Shown here one piece after another: positions 8,686 to 19,834 of a stretch of 64,000 nucleotides of DNA (position 1 is the stretch's first letter; each line of letters begins with the position of its first letter). The translations under genes were made by a program, and so were the position numbers. Source of the DNA: Gammaproteobacteria bacterium 45_16_T64 (GTDB lineage: Bacteria > Pseudomonadota > Gammaproteobacteria > Pseudomonadales > Ketobacteraceae); assembly GCA_002162955.1 (NCBI GenBank), contig MABD01000009.1:356428-420427 (forward strand), given 5' to 3'. The notes below the pieces were generated by a model. It searched no databases, was not told the DNA's origin, and saw nothing but the letters and a program-made list of their open reading frames with translations.

Positions 8686-9558
8686 ATGGAGAAATCAAAA
8701 CCGAAAACGCGGCTGATCATTATTAGCGGTAGATCTGGCTCCGGTAAAACTACCGCATTGCATGTGCTTGAAGATATTGGATACTATTGTGTCGACAATT
8801 TACCTGCACCACTATTACCAGCTCTCACCCTTCAGCTCACTCTTGAGGCGGCCTCCACTGTTACCAAGATAGCCGTGGGAATTGATGCGAGAAACAATCA
8901 AAACCAACTTCAACGATTCGATGAAGCCCTAGATGCACTCAAACCCATCGATATTGATGTCGACATCATCTACCTGGATGCAGACAGTAAAACGCTACTA
9001 AAACGCTTTAGTGAAACTCGACGCAAGCACCCCGGAACAAAATCTAACGTATCCTTGTCCGAGGCTATCGAGAAAGAAAAGCAGCTTCTTGACCCTATAG
9101 CCCGAGCCGCCGATCTAAAAATAGAAACAAGCCAACTAAACTTACATGACCTTAGGGATCTCATTCACCAAAGGATTGACTCTGAACGCCAAGGAATGTC
9201 GTTACTATTCAAGTCTTTTGGTTTTAAGTATGGAATCCCCGTCGATGCCGACCTTGTCTTCGACGCCCGCTGCTTGCCCAACCCTTACTGGGTTCCCGAA
9301 CTTCGAACACAATCAGGTCTAGACCAAGGCGTAATCGATTTTTTAAGTAAGGAGCCGCCTGTAAAAGAGATGCACAGCGACATTGTCAGTTATTTGGAGC
9401 GCTGGCTACCTCGGTTTGCCGCCAACAATAGAAGCTATATGACTGTTGCGATTGGATGCACTGGCGGACATCACCGTTCCGTATATCTAACGGAAGCACT
9501 GCATAAACACTTCGAAAATACCTTTGCAAACACCCAGACTAGACATAGAGATCTATAA
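8686..9558 (+). CDS. rapZ: RapZ, RNase adapter / P-loop nucleotide-binding protein
   Basis: RapZ binds the small RNA GlmZ and hands it to RNase E to control GlmS, the entry enzyme of cell-wall amino-sugar synthesis, in enterobacteria. The 290-residue protein has an N-terminal P-loop kinase-like domain (GRSGSGKT at 15-22, Walker B IIYLDAD) and a C-terminal RNA-binding part containing the family block [13 protein letters not shown]. Length is close to the 284-residue E. coli protein. Whether GlmZ/GlmY RNAs exist in this organism cannot be seen here. It ends 37 bases before ptsO. Confidence 0.95.
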   Translation: MEKSKPKTRLIIISGRSGSGKTTALHVLEDIGYYCVDNLPAPLLPALTLQLTLEAASTVTKIAVGIDARNNQNQLQRFDEALDALKPIDIDVDIIYLDADSKTLLKRFSETRRKHPGTKSNVSLSEAIEKEKQLLDPIARAADLKIETSQLNLHDLRDLIHQRIDSERQGMSLLFKSFGFKYGIPVDADLVFDARCLPNPYWVPELRTQSGLDQGVIDFLSKEPPVKEMHSDIVSYLERWLPRFAANNRSYMTVAIGCTGGHHRSVYLTEALHKHFENTFANTQTRHRDL

Positions 9559-9595
9559 GCTGTCATACTCAAGCGCCACCAAAGTCGATACCACA

Positions 9596-9868
9596 ATGCA
9601 AATCGAAAAAAAAATCACAATAATAAATAAGCTGGGATTACACGCCCGCGCAGCCTCGAAGTTAGTTGGGGAAGCGACTCGATATGAAAGCCAAATCCTT
9701 ATCGACAAAGAAGGCCAACAGGCAGACGCCAAGAGCATTATGTCAATCCTGATGCTTGCCGCAGGAAAAGGTACCGAGTTATTGTTTCAGATTTCCGGAG
9801 CGGATGCAGAAGATGCTTTTGCAGCAGTTGAAACTTTAATCAACAATCGCTTTGACGAAGACGAGTAG
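9596..9868 (+). CDS. ptsO: NPr, HPr-like phosphocarrier of the nitrogen PTS
   Basis: NPr passes phosphate from PtsP to PtsN. With the ATG at 9596 the protein is 90 residues, the normal HPr-domain size, and starts MQIEKKITIINKLGLHARA. The active histidine is His16 in the GLHARAAS motif, and the second conserved block KSIMSILMLAAGKG is present. An upstream in-frame ATG at 9524 lies within rapZ and would add 24 unrelated residues. The serine-46-like region is the KSIMSI block rather than the Firmicutes HPr-kinase site. Last gene of the rpoN cluster. Confidence 0.95.
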   Translation: MQIEKKITIINKLGLHARAASKLVGEATRYESQILIDKEGQQADAKSIMSILMLAAGKGTELLFQISGADAEDAFAAVETLINNRFDEDE

Positions 9869-10085
9869 CCTTTAGTACATCAAGTGTCCCCCTCCCAAAC
9901 TGCGGATAAGCAAGAAAAAACACTTCAATATAGAATTTGTCGCGCTAAATCTATACAATACCCGCGCTTTAAAATCTGTGATAACTGTAATTATGCGACT
10001 AAACTTACTTAGCATACTAAGTGCCACAAAACGCCTATTTCAAACTTTTCTGCGCTAACCAGCAGTCCGAACCCAGGTTATACGC

Positions 10086-11444
10086 ATGCCGAAGAACGCT
10101 CAAGCCAACCATTTGCAAGCCCAAATGAAAGCTTTCAATGAAGCACTCGACAACGGTGCTTTGGCAGAGGTTCGCCATATGTTACACGGTATGCCAGCAG
10201 CAGACACCGCTCACCTGCTGGAATCATCCCCACCAAGAGAACGAAACATACTCTGGAAACTTATAAGTAAAGAGGATGAAGGCGACGTCCTTCAGCACTT
10301 ACAAGAAGAAATTGCGGCGCAATTTTTACGCAACAGGCACGCCCTTGAGATCATTGATGCGGTTGAAGATTTCGAACCCGATAATTTTGCAGATCTTCTT
10401 CAGGAATTACCTCGGCCAGTGGCCCGCCGCGTGCTCGAATCAATGGACGAGCGACAAAGGCAGCGCGTTGAAGCGGTACTTTCTTACCCGGAGGATACCG
10501 CAGGCGGCCTGATGAATACGGACACCATTACGGTCCGACCAAATATCAGCTTGCGTGTATTATTCCGCTATTTGCGACGGCACAATAGAATACCCGCTAT
10601 GACAGACAATGTGCTAGTGGTCAATCGTGCAGATAAGTTTGTGGGGATTTTACCACTGACGAAACTCTTAGTAAGCGACCCCAACATTAGCGTCCGAGAA
10701 GCGATGCTAACCGATATCGAATCAATCCCTGCCGATATGCCTGACAACGAAGTGGCCGCTATCTTTGAAAGACAAGACTTAGTTTCTGCCCCAGTCGTCG
10801 ATGAAAGGGGGCACCTACTCGGACGGATTACCATTGATGACGTCGTTGATGTTATCAGGGAAGATGCAGATCATTCATTGATGAGCATGGCAGGACTCGA
10901 TGAAGACGAGGATACTTTCGCCCCCGTATTTAAAACCGCTAAACGACGATCGACTTGGCTTGGAATCAACTTACTTACCGCTATTTTTGCCTCCGCAGTA
11001 ATCGGACTTTTTCAAGATACTATCAATAAGGTAGTCGCTTTAGCTGTCCTTATGCCAATCGTCGCCAGTATGGGGGGGATTGCTGGCAATCAAACCTTAA
11101 CATTGGTAATACGCGGCATGGCCCTTGGCCAAGTAGGCGCCAGCAATGCTCGCTGGTTATTGTCGAGAGAAACTATTGTTGGTTTCATCAATGGCTGCAT
11201 TTGGTCCTCCGTAGTAGGCTGCGTTGCAGCGTATTGGTTTTCCAACCCCAGCCTTGGAATGATCATCGCAGCAGCTATGGTTATTAATTTGATTGTTGCC
11301 GGTATCGCTGGAGCCTCCTTGCCAATGATATTGCAACGACTCAGTATCGACCCAGCACTCGCGGGAGGGGTTATTCTGACCACAGTTACTGACGTAATTG
11401 GATTCCTCTCATTCTTGGGGCTAGCTACCCTATATTACTTTTAA
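10086..11444 (+). CDS. mgtE: MgtE-type magnesium transporter
   Basis: MgtE is a homodimeric, Mg2+-gated inner-membrane Mg2+ channel. The 452-residue sequence has the N-terminal superhelical MgtE_N domain (about 20-130, including LLQELPRPVARRVLESM), a CBS pair (about 135-255) that senses cytosolic Mg2+, the connecting helix, and about five C-terminal membrane helices with the conserved PIVASMGGIAGNQTLTLVIR stretch that lines the pore. It converges on pmbA with a 4-base overlap of the stop codons. The 217-base upstream gap has no clear promoter. Cobalt transport is also reported for some members. Confidence 0.95.
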   Translation: MPKNAQANHLQAQMKAFNEALDNGALAEVRHMLHGMPAADTAHLLESSPPRERNILWKLISKEDEGDVLQHLQEEIAAQFLRNRHALEIIDAVEDFEPDNFADLLQELPRPVARRVLESMDERQRQRVEAVLSYPEDTAGGLMNTDTITVRPNISLRVLFRYLRRHNRIPAMTDNVLVVNRADKFVGILPLTKLLVSDPNISVREAMLTDIESIPADMPDNEVAAIFERQDLVSAPVVDERGHLLGRITIDDVVDVIREDADHSLMSMAGLDEDEDTFAPVFKTAKRRSTWLGINLLTAIFASAVIGLFQDTINKVVALAVLMPIVASMGGIAGNQTLTLVIRGMALGQVGASNARWLLSRETIVGFINGCIWSSVVGCVAAYWFSNPSLGMIIAAAMVINLIVAGIAGASLPMILQRLSIDPALAGGVILTTVTDVIGFLSFLGLATLYYF

Positions 11445-12775
11445 GCCCCTGCAACTTTCATCTTGCTTATTAACATGGAACCTACCTGTACATTGCCCCT
11501 TGTATCAGTGTCGGTGCCTATCGCACTTATATCCAAAAACATGTCAGCCAAATTACCCGCAATAGTAACTTCCTTTACTGGATATTGTAATTCACCATTC
11601 TCGATCCAAAAACCCTCTGCGCCACGGGAATAATCACCTGTCACCATGTTTACGCCCTGCCCCATCAAACTAGTCACATAAAGCCCTGTCCCCATTTCAG
11701 AAAACAACTGCTCCAAACTTTGCCCCGTGCTAGCCGCTCGCAAATTCCTCACCCCGCCAGCATTTGCGGTACTTTGCATACCCAAACGCCGAGCTGAGTA
11801 CACCCCCATAATATAACTCTCTAGCGTCCCCTGATTCACTATCTTCTTTTCATAGGTTGCCAAACCGTCCCCATCGAATGACGCGCTGGCATTACCCTGC
11901 AGTAACTGAGGCAACTCATATATTGAAACAATAGGAGGCATTACTGCGGTACCAAGTGAATCCAACATAAACGATGACTTTCGGAATAAATTACCACCAG
12001 AGATAGCCCCAATAAGGTGTCCGACTAAGCTGCCAGCCACCTCAGCGCTATACAAAACAGGCACATCACAAGTAACGATCTTACGAGCACCGAGACGCTT
12101 AACCGCTCGAGATGCAGCTTTATCTCCAATGAACGCAGCCTCATCAAGTGCAGAAGCCACACGCCCTCCAGAAAACCAGTGCGAACGCTCCATACCAGAA
12201 TCATTCTCTGCAATCATGCTACAACCTATACTATGGGACGTACCCGTCGCCGCCCCAAAAAAACCATGGCTATTACCATAAACACGTACCCCCCCAGAAG
12301 AGCTCACGCTTGCGCCATCAGACTTTTTAATATTAGGATGATTAGACAACCCCGCTTGCTCACAATCTAACGCTAGCCGAACAGCATCAGTAGAGTCCAA
12401 GTCCCAGGGGTGATATAGATCCAAATCCAGCGCATCACTCGCTAGCAGCTCAGGCGCCGCTAGCCCTGAACACTCATCATCAGCCGTATAGTGTGCAATA
12501 TCAATCGCTGCGGCCACGGCACGACGAATCGCCTCTAACGACAAATCCGACGTACTTGAACTACCTTTTGAATGCCCGGTATATACTGTAATGGCAAAGC
12601 CTCTATTCTTGGTAAACTCTACCGTCTCAACCTCTGCGCTTCGCACACTCACTGAAAGGCCCTCACCACTAGACGCGGCAACCTCAGCCTGAGTCGCACC
12701 AAGCAAACTCGCTTCGGTCAATGCACGATCAATACAATCCTGTAACTGCTTTTGTTCTTCTTCTACATTCATCAA
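11441..12775 (-). CDS. pmbA: TldE/PmbA, subunit of the TldD/TldE metalloprotease
   Basis: PmbA (TldE) pairs with TldD in a heterodimeric protease that matures peptide antibiotics and degrades CcdA in E. coli. The 444-residue protein belongs to the peptidase U62 family. It lacks the HExxxH zinc motif found in TldD, as expected for the TldE subunit, and carries family blocks such as ANAGGVRNL and GDYSRGAEGFWIENG. Its partner tldD is only 670 bases away on the same strand, with darP lying between on the other strand. The start is a normal ATG preceded by AAAGGAAAT. Confidence 0.95.
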   Translation of the reverse strand: MMNVEEEQKQLQDCIDRALTEASLLGATQAEVAASSGEGLSVSVRSAEVETVEFTKNRGFAITVYTGHSKGSSSTSDLSLEAIRRAVAAAIDIAHYTADDECSGLAAPELLASDALDLDLYHPWDLDSTDAVRLALDCEQAGLSNHPNIKKSDGASVSSSGGVRVYGNSHGFFGAATGTSHSIGCSMIAENDSGMERSHWFSGGRVASALDEAAFIGDKAASRAVKRLGARKIVTCDVPVLYSAEVAGSLVGHLIGAISGGNLFRKSSFMLDSLGTAVMPPIVSIYELPQLLQGNASASFDGDGLATYEKKIVNQGTLESYIMGVYSARRLGMQSTANAGGVRNLRAASTGQSLEQLFSEMGTGLYVTSLMGQGVNMVTGDYSRGAEGFWIENGELQYPVKEVTIAGNLADMFLDISAIGTDTDTRGNVQVGSMLISKMKVAGA

Positions 12776-12844
12776 AGGAAATCTCTAGGACCAGATTGTG
12801 CTATCATAACCCAGTGTCACTCATGAGAATATAGAATAGCCCAT

Positions 12845-13414
12845 ATGCCAAAGAATACGCCGATAGAAGACCTCGAAGAGCTACCCAGTAAAACCGCCCA
12901 AAAACAGGTCATGCACGACCTACAAGCTTTGGGGGAAAAATTATTGGACCTCACGCCTAAGCAGCTCGAAAAAATGCCCATTGACGACAACCTGCGTAAC
13001 GCGATTGAAGAAGCGGGTAGAATCAAGAGCCGCGGAGCACTAAAACGCCACAAGCAGTTCATTGGTAAACTCATGCGTGACATTGATCCAGATCCAATTC
13101 TCGCGCAATTTGCCCTATTTGAATCGGCTCATCAAATGCTCAACAAGACGTTTCACCACTTAGAAGAGCTTCGTGAAGAACTCATTGCTGGCGGTAAAGA
13201 CATCATTGGAAATGTCATTAGCGAATACCCAACAATTGATAAGCAGAAGTTACGTCAACTCGTTAAGAATGCTAAGAAAGAACATGAACGCAACCTCATA
13301 CAACCTACCGACACATCGAATAAGCAAGGTCGTTTACTCTTTCGGTTCTTACGAACACAGGAGCAGTCTGAGCTAGAAGGCACTGTAGACGCTCCTGACG
13401 CAGAAATTGATTGA
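12845..13414 (+). CDS. darP: DarP/YjgA, 50S ribosomal subunit assembly factor (DUF615)
   Basis: This 189-residue, charged, helical protein matches the DUF615/YjgA family, renamed DarP after its role in late 50S assembly around the peptidyl-transferase centre in E. coli. Recognisable features are the KKQVMHDLQALGE-like opening (here QKQVMHDLQALGEKLLDL), the QFIGKLMRDID block and a conserved LLRFLR-like end (LLFRFLRTQEQ). It is divergent from pmbA (69 bases between starts) and convergent with tldD (30-base gap), a conserved pmbA-yjgA pairing in gammaproteobacteria. Cytoplasmic. Confidence 0.93.
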   Translation: MPKNTPIEDLEELPSKTAQKQVMHDLQALGEKLLDLTPKQLEKMPIDDNLRNAIEEAGRIKSRGALKRHKQFIGKLMRDIDPDPILAQFALFESAHQMLNKTFHHLEELREELIAGGKDIIGNVISEYPTIDKQKLRQLVKNAKKEHERNLIQPTDTSNKQGRLLFRFLRTQEQSELEGTVDAPDAEID

Positions 13415-13444
13415 ATGACCTCGTATCGGTGGAACCACGTAACT

Positions 13445-14887
13445 CTACGCAGTTCCGCCGACAGTAAGCTCATCAATTTTTAATGTTGGCTGCCCGACTC
13501 CCACGGGTACCGACTGTCCATTTTTACCACACACCCCAACACCATTATCTAACCCTAGATCATGGCCCACAGCGGAAATCCGATTCATCGCCTCAGGCCC
13601 ATTGCCAATTAGCGTAGCCCCCTTTACTGGACGAGTGACTTTGCCATCTTCAATCAGATACGCTTCACTTGCGGAAAACACGAATTTTCCAGACGTAATA
13701 TCAACTTGTCCACCACCAAAATTCACCGCATACAAACCATTTTTGACGGAGGAGATAATATCCTGGGGATCATCTTTACCTGCCAACATATAGGTATTTG
13801 TCATCCTAGGCATAGGTAAGTGAGCATAAGACTCCCGCCTACCGTTACCGGTTGACGCCTCTCCCATCAGTTTTGCATTGAGTTTATCCTGCATATAACC
13901 ATTCAAAATACCGTTTTCAATAAGCACTGTCTTTTGACTTACGACCCCCTCGTCGTCGACGGACAATGACCCTCTACGATTTAGCATAGTACCGTCATCA
14001 ACCACAGTGCAAAGAGGAGAAGCCACTTGCTCCCCTACTCTCCCGCTAAATGTTGAGCTGCCCTTACGGTTAAAATCGCCCTCCAGCCCATGCCCAACCG
14101 CTTCATGCAATAACACTCCTGGCCATCCAGGCCCCAATACAACCGGCATCGTCCCTGCAGGAGCATCCACCGCATCCATATTTACCTGCGCCATCCTCAC
14201 CGCTTCACGCGCAAAACCTTTCGCCAGCTCGTCATCAAAATACTCATAACCATACCGCCCTCCTCCTCCACTGCTCCCTCGCTCTCTTCGCCCCGCTTGT
14301 TCCAGAATAACAGACACGTTCAATCTAACCATCGGCCTGATGTCCGTCGCCAAAGTACCATCACTAGCGGCCACCAAGATTGCTTGCCAATTTCCAACAA
14401 GGCTCACTGTCACTTCAATTATTCTAGAGTCGGCTTGTCGAGCTTCTGCATCAACTCGACTCAATAAATCTATCTTTTCCTTCCTAGACAAGGAATCAAG
14501 AGGGTTGATGGAAGAGTACAGCTCAACATTAGCCTTCCCTATTACCGGAATAGCCCCGACAGATCTGCCCGCCGACAAGTATTTTGCGATAGAACCCGCT
14601 GCTGCCGATGCTTTACGAATAGCTTCTGCGTTGATTGCATCCGAGTAGGAAAAGCCGGTTTTATCGCCACAGATCGACCGCACACCCACTCCCCCCCCTA
14701 TGCTATGGCTGCCATCTTTGACTTTCCCATCCTCTAGCACCCACCCCTCACTAAAGATTCGTTGAAAATATAGATCAGCAAAATCAACACCTTTTACCAT
14801 CGCTCCTGAGAGTAGCCCATCCAAGTCACCGATCGACAGGCCTGACGGAGTTAACAAATGGGAGGTGGCAGTTTCAAAACTAGTCAT
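13445..14887 (-). CDS. tldD: TldD, metalloprotease subunit
   Basis: TldD is the zinc-bearing subunit of the TldD/TldE protease. I start it at the ATG at 14887 (480 residues, against 481 in E. coli); an in-frame ATG at 14902 would add five residues deeper inside the nitrilase gene. The zinc-binding HEAVGH motif (HExxxH) is at 261-266, preceded by PGWPGVLL. Its first eight bases overlap the end of the upstream nitrilase gene (ATGACTAG), so translation is probably coupled. It is the last gene of a leftward operon containing yhdP and the nitrilase. Confidence 0.96.
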   Translation of the reverse strand: MTSFETATSHLLTPSGLSIGDLDGLLSGAMVKGVDFADLYFQRIFSEGWVLEDGKVKDGSHSIGGGVGVRSICGDKTGFSYSDAINAEAIRKASAAAGSIAKYLSAGRSVGAIPVIGKANVELYSSINPLDSLSRKEKIDLLSRVDAEARQADSRIIEVTVSLVGNWQAILVAASDGTLATDIRPMVRLNVSVILEQAGRRERGSSGGGGRYGYEYFDDELAKGFAREAVRMAQVNMDAVDAPAGTMPVVLGPGWPGVLLHEAVGHGLEGDFNRKGSSTFSGRVGEQVASPLCTVVDDGTMLNRRGSLSVDDEGVVSQKTVLIENGILNGYMQDKLNAKLMGEASTGNGRRESYAHLPMPRMTNTYMLAGKDDPQDIISSVKNGLYAVNFGGGQVDITSGKFVFSASEAYLIEDGKVTRPVKGATLIGNGPEAMNRISAVGHDLGLDNGVGVCGKNGQSVPVGVGQPTLKIDELTVGGTA

Positions 14888-15779
14888 CAGATACATCTCC
14901 AATATATTGTCTCGTCACATCGGCCAATGCCTTGGAGGTATTAGCGGTAACCGTAAAACGTTTGTGTTGCTGTACCGGCATACTCTGCCTCAACTGCTGC
15001 ACATAAGACCTATCGATATTACGCACCAATATCGACTCACCTTCATTCAACTGCCCCAGTCGCTCCCCCCAAGGGTCCACGATGCTCGAATGCCCCCAAG
15101 TTCGCCGCACTGGCGAGTGCACACCACCCTGGTTCGCGCCGACAATATAACATTGACATTCGATAGCCCTTGCCCGCAATAGAATATCCCAATGGGCTTT
15201 TCCTGTTTTCCAAGTAAACGCCGCGGGCACAGTAATGATGTCAGCCCCCATGGCGACCAATTGAACATAAAGCTCAGGGAAACGTAGGTCGTAACAAACA
15301 CTTAATCCGATATTACCGTAGGGGCTAGGGATAACAACTGGCTGACTGCCCGGCTCAATCTGTTCTGATTCAAAGTACGCCCCTTGGGCATCCCCAACAT
15401 CCACGTCAAATAAATGAATTTTGTCATACCGCCCCTTAAGCTCTCCATCATCATCAAACACAAGGGAAGTTGTACGTACCCGAGGGCTAACACTCGCCTC
15501 TATTAAATTTTCTGGCGGTAACATAGGCACAGTACCACCAACAATCCAGACGGCATTATTTTTTGACATTTTACTCAAAAAGCCGCTAAAAACCTGCTCC
15601 GCTGCTTCCCTTTCAGCCCAAAAACGCATTTTCTTTGCCGAAAAGACTGCAAAATTCTCAGGTAAAACAATTAGCTTAGCACCTCTCTCCGCCGCCCTAG
15701 CGATAAGATATTCCGCGGTTCGAAGATTACTCTCCACATCGTCCGTGCTCACCATTTGTATTGCTGCAACGGCATTCAT
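14880..15779 (-). CDS. Carbon-nitrogen hydrolase (nitrilase superfamily amidase)
   Basis: A 299-residue cytoplasmic amidase of the nitrilase fold. The catalytic triad is visible: Glu41 (VLPENF), Lys120 (YDKIHLFD) and Cys162 ([11 protein letters not shown]). The segment [11 protein letters not shown] is typical of the Nit1/Nit2/YbeM-like branch. Nit1 and YafV-type members hydrolyse deaminated glutathione or omega-amides, so metabolite repair is a likely job, but the substrate cannot be read from sequence. The gene sits between yhdP and tldD with a 4-base overlap to yhdP (ATGA) and an 8-base overlap to tldD, an order also found in Pseudomonas. Confidence 0.9.
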   Translation of the reverse strand: MNAVAAIQMVSTDDVESNLRTAEYLIARAAERGAKLIVLPENFAVFSAKKMRFWAEREAAEQVFSGFLSKMSKNNAVWIVGGTVPMLPPENLIEASVSPRVRTTSLVFDDDGELKGRYDKIHLFDVDVGDAQGAYFESEQIEPGSQPVVIPSPYGNIGLSVCYDLRFPELYVQLVAMGADIITVPAAFTWKTGKAHWDILLRARAIECQCYIVGANQGGVHSPVRRTWGHSSIVDPWGERLGQLNEGESILVRNIDRSYVQQLRQSMPVQQHKRFTVTANTSKALADVTRQYIGDVSDD

Positions 15780-18700
15780 AAACCTTCCTCACTTTCTTTT
15801 GCTTGCTCAACTGCCGACACATTTGCGTTCGACGCCTCATCGCCGCCAGTGGACAAGATAGATTCTTGTACAGGTTTGGGAATAACATTAAAACTGTCTT
15901 TTGCTTGAATACTAGGCTTATCAAAGCTACCCGTGACGCTATATTTAACTGTCGTCAGTTTATTCAACTGGTCTCCCAACACCTTTTCAATCACATATGC
16001 CGTTGCCGCCGCGGGCAACCCACCTACCGCTGCCGCAGGCAATATTAAGTTACGAGTTACTGGAATCGCAACATCCAACGACATGTCGAGCTCTTCTTTA
16101 TCCAGCAATACATCGCCCTCAAGAGTGATATCCACCGCAGGGCTATCGACGACCATACGTTCAACAACGAGCACTTTATTTTCCAGCTTCAGGTCACCGT
16201 CAATATCGGAAAAAGTAAGATCGCTACTATTAAGATCCGCAAAGTTTAGTTGCAATCGCTTCATAATGGTCTGGAAATTGAGTGCACCCCAAAATTTATC
16301 TACCGCACCGGAATTAACCTTAAGAAAGTGACCGTCTTCGATATGTAGCTCAACAATAGCATCAGCATTAAGTAAATCGAATTCGAATGGAGCTCCAGGC
16401 CAACTGGCTTCGATTGATGCGCTAGCACTCTTGCTATCTAGCGTAGGTTCAACGCCCCAACCACGTAAAATATCGGCGACATCAGTCGCACTTGCTTTAC
16501 CTTCAATAATGGTTTTGATTTGATTTTGATTGTTTCTTATCCAACGGCCTGTTCCACTAAAGTTGGTCGCCCTCACTAACGCGCTCAATGGCTGAATCAA
16601 CATTCCATTTTGTATCGGTGCAAACTGCAACTCCCAAAGACCAAAGTCCTCGCCATCAACTATGAGATTTTCCATAGATAATTTAATGGGCGGCAACACG
16701 GTGGGGTCTAATATTGCTAATTCCCTATCACTATCCGCTGGAGTCTGCTTATCACTCCCGAGAGATGCTTCGCGGGTAATTTTTAGCGTAGCAAATGAAG
16801 CCACTATCGGCGTTATTTGCTCGCGTAGCGCTCTCTTTGAGTTCAACAGATAACGAGGTAACTCAAACCTTACCGATACATCCTCGCCACTGGCTTGAAT
16901 ATCCCATGAGTCAGAGGACGGCAAAGACGCAATAGTAGTGTTAGTGAACTTTTGACCATATATATCGAGCTCACCCACGTTAAATTGACTGGACAACATG
17001 GATTCTTCGATAAGTAATGAAGGCCTAAGCACTACAGAAGAATCACCATCTGTAGCGCCTTCAACCATGTTAAGCTTGTCTTCCGATGCCGCAACAATCT
17101 CAACCCATTCTTTTAGATTGAATGTCGTTAAATCCCCATTTAACTGGTAACCGTTTTCATTCGGTAGAACAGCCTCTTCATCACCAAAAACAACGGCCAC
17201 TTTAGTCAAACGGCTGAGTTCCTTCTCTGCTGCAAAGGACACGAGGTCCCCGTAGTGGACTGATAATATCGATACATCGCCTCCCCCCAGTGTCGAACGC
17301 ACATGAAGCTCTCGTTTTGAGGCTGACTCTTTGTTAAACGGTGCAGGTAGAGATACAGATACGCCTTCCATAGATGATTGCAATGCAATATCAGGTTGTA
17401 CTAGTTTCTCTACCGGTAAGGTTATTGTACCGGTGTAAGGCAGTACACCCTCCAGCTGCCCGACTAACGGTAAGTTCAACCAGTCATCCACTTGGGCTAA
17501 CGCTGCGTCACCTGTCAAACCGATCTTAGTGGAGCGACGATCAGCGTTCTCAAACTCCGGGGCAATAACTACCTGCAAATCACCGCCAAAGCTCTTTCCC
17601 TTCAGATCCGTAGCCCTAAGACCATTAACCAAATCGAACGTCAACTCCCCCTCAATATCACTTACTGCGATATTTTGTTTGGGGATCGAAAAACGCCCAT
17701 CATTTAAAGACAAACCAACATCAACACTAATATCCGGCTCTTCTCTTCCTAACGTTAACGATACACCTAGATCGACACCCAAATCCCCACGAACATCGAT
17801 AGCGTCAACAAAATCACCGGTGACAGATCGCAATGGTGACTTTTGTAACACCCCCATCCCGTTCTCTGCTGCACCTTCAAGGTATCCTTGCACAGCTAGA
17901 CGCGCAGGCAACCCTGCATCATCATTACGAGTGGTTACCACAGCCTGCTCTAACGTCATGCCGTAGCAAACGCCCTCAGTTATATATGCATCAACAAACA
18001 CTCTATCCACAAGCACATCCGCCTGAGCGCCCACAACGGGCTCCCAATCAGGTAGGTATCCAAACTCGGTACCATCCGCCATAAACCCAAGCTGCATATT
18101 CAGGTCTTCTTCCTGGTGCTTCCAATCTAACGGCCCATTAAAAACAATATCACCGCGCACAATATGTCCACTATGAACACTACGATCAAGAAACTTAGTC
18201 AGAGAGTCCGGGAGTACACCCGCCGGTAAATAAAGAGGTAGCAGACTCGCATCAAGCCCACGTAACGTGCTTTGTAGCTTTATTCGAGGTGACACATTCT
18301 CATCGTTAAATAACTGAAATGATAACCGCGTCGTCGTACGTAAGTCATCATTATTAATTGCCAACAATCCACTTTCGATTAGGACCCCTTTTTCATTTCG
18401 TCTAAACTGAACCCCACCATCAACCCAATCGATGGCCAAGGGATCTCTTAAGATCGCCGGATAATTTAGCGCGAGTGTCTTCGACGATATAGCAACAAAA
18501 CCTTCCGTGTCTGTTAGTTCAAAATCAACATCAAGGTAATTAATACCTGGTACATATTCATAAGCAGTTGTCTCAAAATCAGACAATATTCCCGATGCGT
18601 ATATGTCAGCGACAACCCCCTGCTGTAGCTTGGCTTTGACATTGAGGTGTTCAAAAGTCCCCTTTGGAGAGACATTGAATAGCATACGATGAGCCGTAGT

Positions 18701-19819
18701 TTCTGGATCGGATAGCGCAACATAATATTGAACCCATGGTGCAATTTCGACCTCATCCGTCAACAAGTCAAATGACCAGCTTTCATTATCTAGCCGCTCT
18801 ACACCAAGCGATAATAGCTTCGGTGTCCATTGAAACAACTCATGCTCCATCTGGAAATCGCTAAGCACTATCTGGGACTTTCCTTTGGCAAATTGCTGAT
18901 AGAGTAACGTACCTTTCGCCACATCAAGGGATTCACGCTTTCCGTCTTTGAGGTTTTGTACCGCCAGGTTCTCTAGCGCTACATTTGCGGTTACCCTATG
19001 AACAACTCCTCGCTTAACTCGCGCCCATAGCTCTACAGAACCTGCCGCATCTTCTATTTGAAGGTGCTCAAAAACGCGTAGATCAGGCGGTATCCAGGGA
19101 ACCAATTGCGAGTTATCCATCTTTAGATAATATTGCCCTTGCAGCGTATTCAAATTCGCCAACGCTCCTTGAACACGGCCGTACATCTGCATACTGGAGT
19201 CGCTTGGACCTGACAAATCGAATCGACCATCAATTTCTCGATAACCAAATCGATTAACCATCAAAATATCGGCGTTGCTTAACACAGCCTTTTTGGCCCA
19301 CAATCCTTCTACCCTCACTTCACTATTTGTTAATTCAAGGTATGGTTGCCGATTGATAAAATCGACTAACCGAAGGTTCGCAGCAGCATCTTTTGTCGTT
19401 GCGGTATCGCTTGGCTCCGGCGGTTCAATACCCGCGGGTAACAGATAACCATCGTTAAACACTAGCTCCAGGGTAGCGCCGTCAACCCACAACTTAATTC
19501 TCGGTTCCAAATTAAAGAAAGAAGCGAAGATTAACCACTGCACTTGTATTTTATTGGCCGTAAACAACGCAGGCAACGCGTCTTCCTTTCGGACCTCCAG
19601 CGAATACAACTCAAGCTCTGGCCGCATCCCCAACCAACGCCCTCGAAGGGATCCGACACGTACCTGCATACCGGTTTGTTCACTTGCGAAACGCTCAATA
19701 TCGCTCTGAAAATCGCCAATATCTTCCAGAAGTTCTTTACCCACAGAAAAGCCCACGGTGAAAACCAGCAACACCGCTATCATCAGCCAAATAAATACAC
19801 GCGACAATTTCATTATCAT
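15776..19819 (-). CDS. yhdP: YhdP, AsmA-like inter-membrane lipid transport protein
   Basis: YhdP is one of the giant AsmA-like proteins (with TamB and YdbH) thought to bridge inner and outer membranes and conduct phospholipids. This 1347-residue protein has a single N-terminal membrane segment (about 8-26, FIWLMIAVLLVFTVGFSVG). A long beta-rich body follows, with many short hydrophobic/polar strands, fitting an elongated groove. The C-terminal AsmA-like part shows GALNFQTIMKRLQLNFADL and the ending VTGSFDKPSI. Length is near the E. coli value (1266). It starts 15 bases after rng and overlaps the nitrilase gene by 4 bases. Confidence 0.93.
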   Translation of the reverse strand: MIMKLSRVFIWLMIAVLLVFTVGFSVGKELLEDIGDFQSDIERFASEQTGMQVRVGSLRGRWLGMRPELELYSLEVRKEDALPALFTANKIQVQWLIFASFFNLEPRIKLWVDGATLELVFNDGYLLPAGIEPPEPSDTATTKDAAANLRLVDFINRQPYLELTNSEVRVEGLWAKKAVLSNADILMVNRFGYREIDGRFDLSGPSDSSMQMYGRVQGALANLNTLQGQYYLKMDNSQLVPWIPPDLRVFEHLQIEDAAGSVELWARVKRGVVHRVTANVALENLAVQNLKDGKRESLDVAKGTLLYQQFAKGKSQIVLSDFQMEHELFQWTPKLLSLGVERLDNESWSFDLLTDEVEIAPWVQYYVALSDPETTAHRMLFNVSPKGTFEHLNVKAKLQQGVVADIYASGILSDFETTAYEYVPGINYLDVDFELTDTEGFVAISSKTLALNYPAILRDPLAIDWVDGGVQFRRNEKGVLIESGLLAINNDDLRTTTRLSFQLFNDENVSPRIKLQSTLRGLDASLLPLYLPAGVLPDSLTKFLDRSVHSGHIVRGDIVFNGPLDWKHQEEDLNMQLGFMADGTEFGYLPDWEPVVGAQADVLVDRVFVDAYITEGVCYGMTLEQAVVTTRNDDAGLPARLAVQGYLEGAAENGMGVLQKSPLRSVTGDFVDAIDVRGDLGVDLGVSLTLGREEPDISVDVGLSLNDGRFSIPKQNIAVSDIEGELTFDLVNGLRATDLKGKSFGGDLQVVIAPEFENADRRSTKIGLTGDAALAQVDDWLNLPLVGQLEGVLPYTGTITLPVEKLVQPDIALQSSMEGVSVSLPAPFNKESASKRELHVRSTLGGGDVSILSVHYGDLVSFAAEKELSRLTKVAVVFGDEEAVLPNENGYQLNGDLTTFNLKEWVEIVAASEDKLNMVEGATDGDSSVVLRPSLLIEESMLSSQFNVGELDIYGQKFTNTTIASLPSSDSWDIQASGEDVSVRFELPRYLLNSKRALREQITPIVASFATLKITREASLGSDKQTPADSDRELAILDPTVLPPIKLSMENLIVDGEDFGLWELQFAPIQNGMLIQPLSALVRATNFSGTGRWIRNNQNQIKTIIEGKASATDVADILRGWGVEPTLDSKSASASIEASWPGAPFEFDLLNADAIVELHIEDGHFLKVNSGAVDKFWGALNFQTIMKRLQLNFADLNSSDLTFSDIDGDLKLENKVLVVERMVVDSPAVDITLEGDVLLDKEELDMSLDVAIPVTRNLILPAAAVGGLPAAATAYVIEKVLGDQLNKLTTVKYSVTGSFDKPSIQAKDSFNVIPKPVQESILSTGGDEASNANVSAVEQAKESEEGL

Positions 19820-19834
19820 GCTAATTACTTTTCT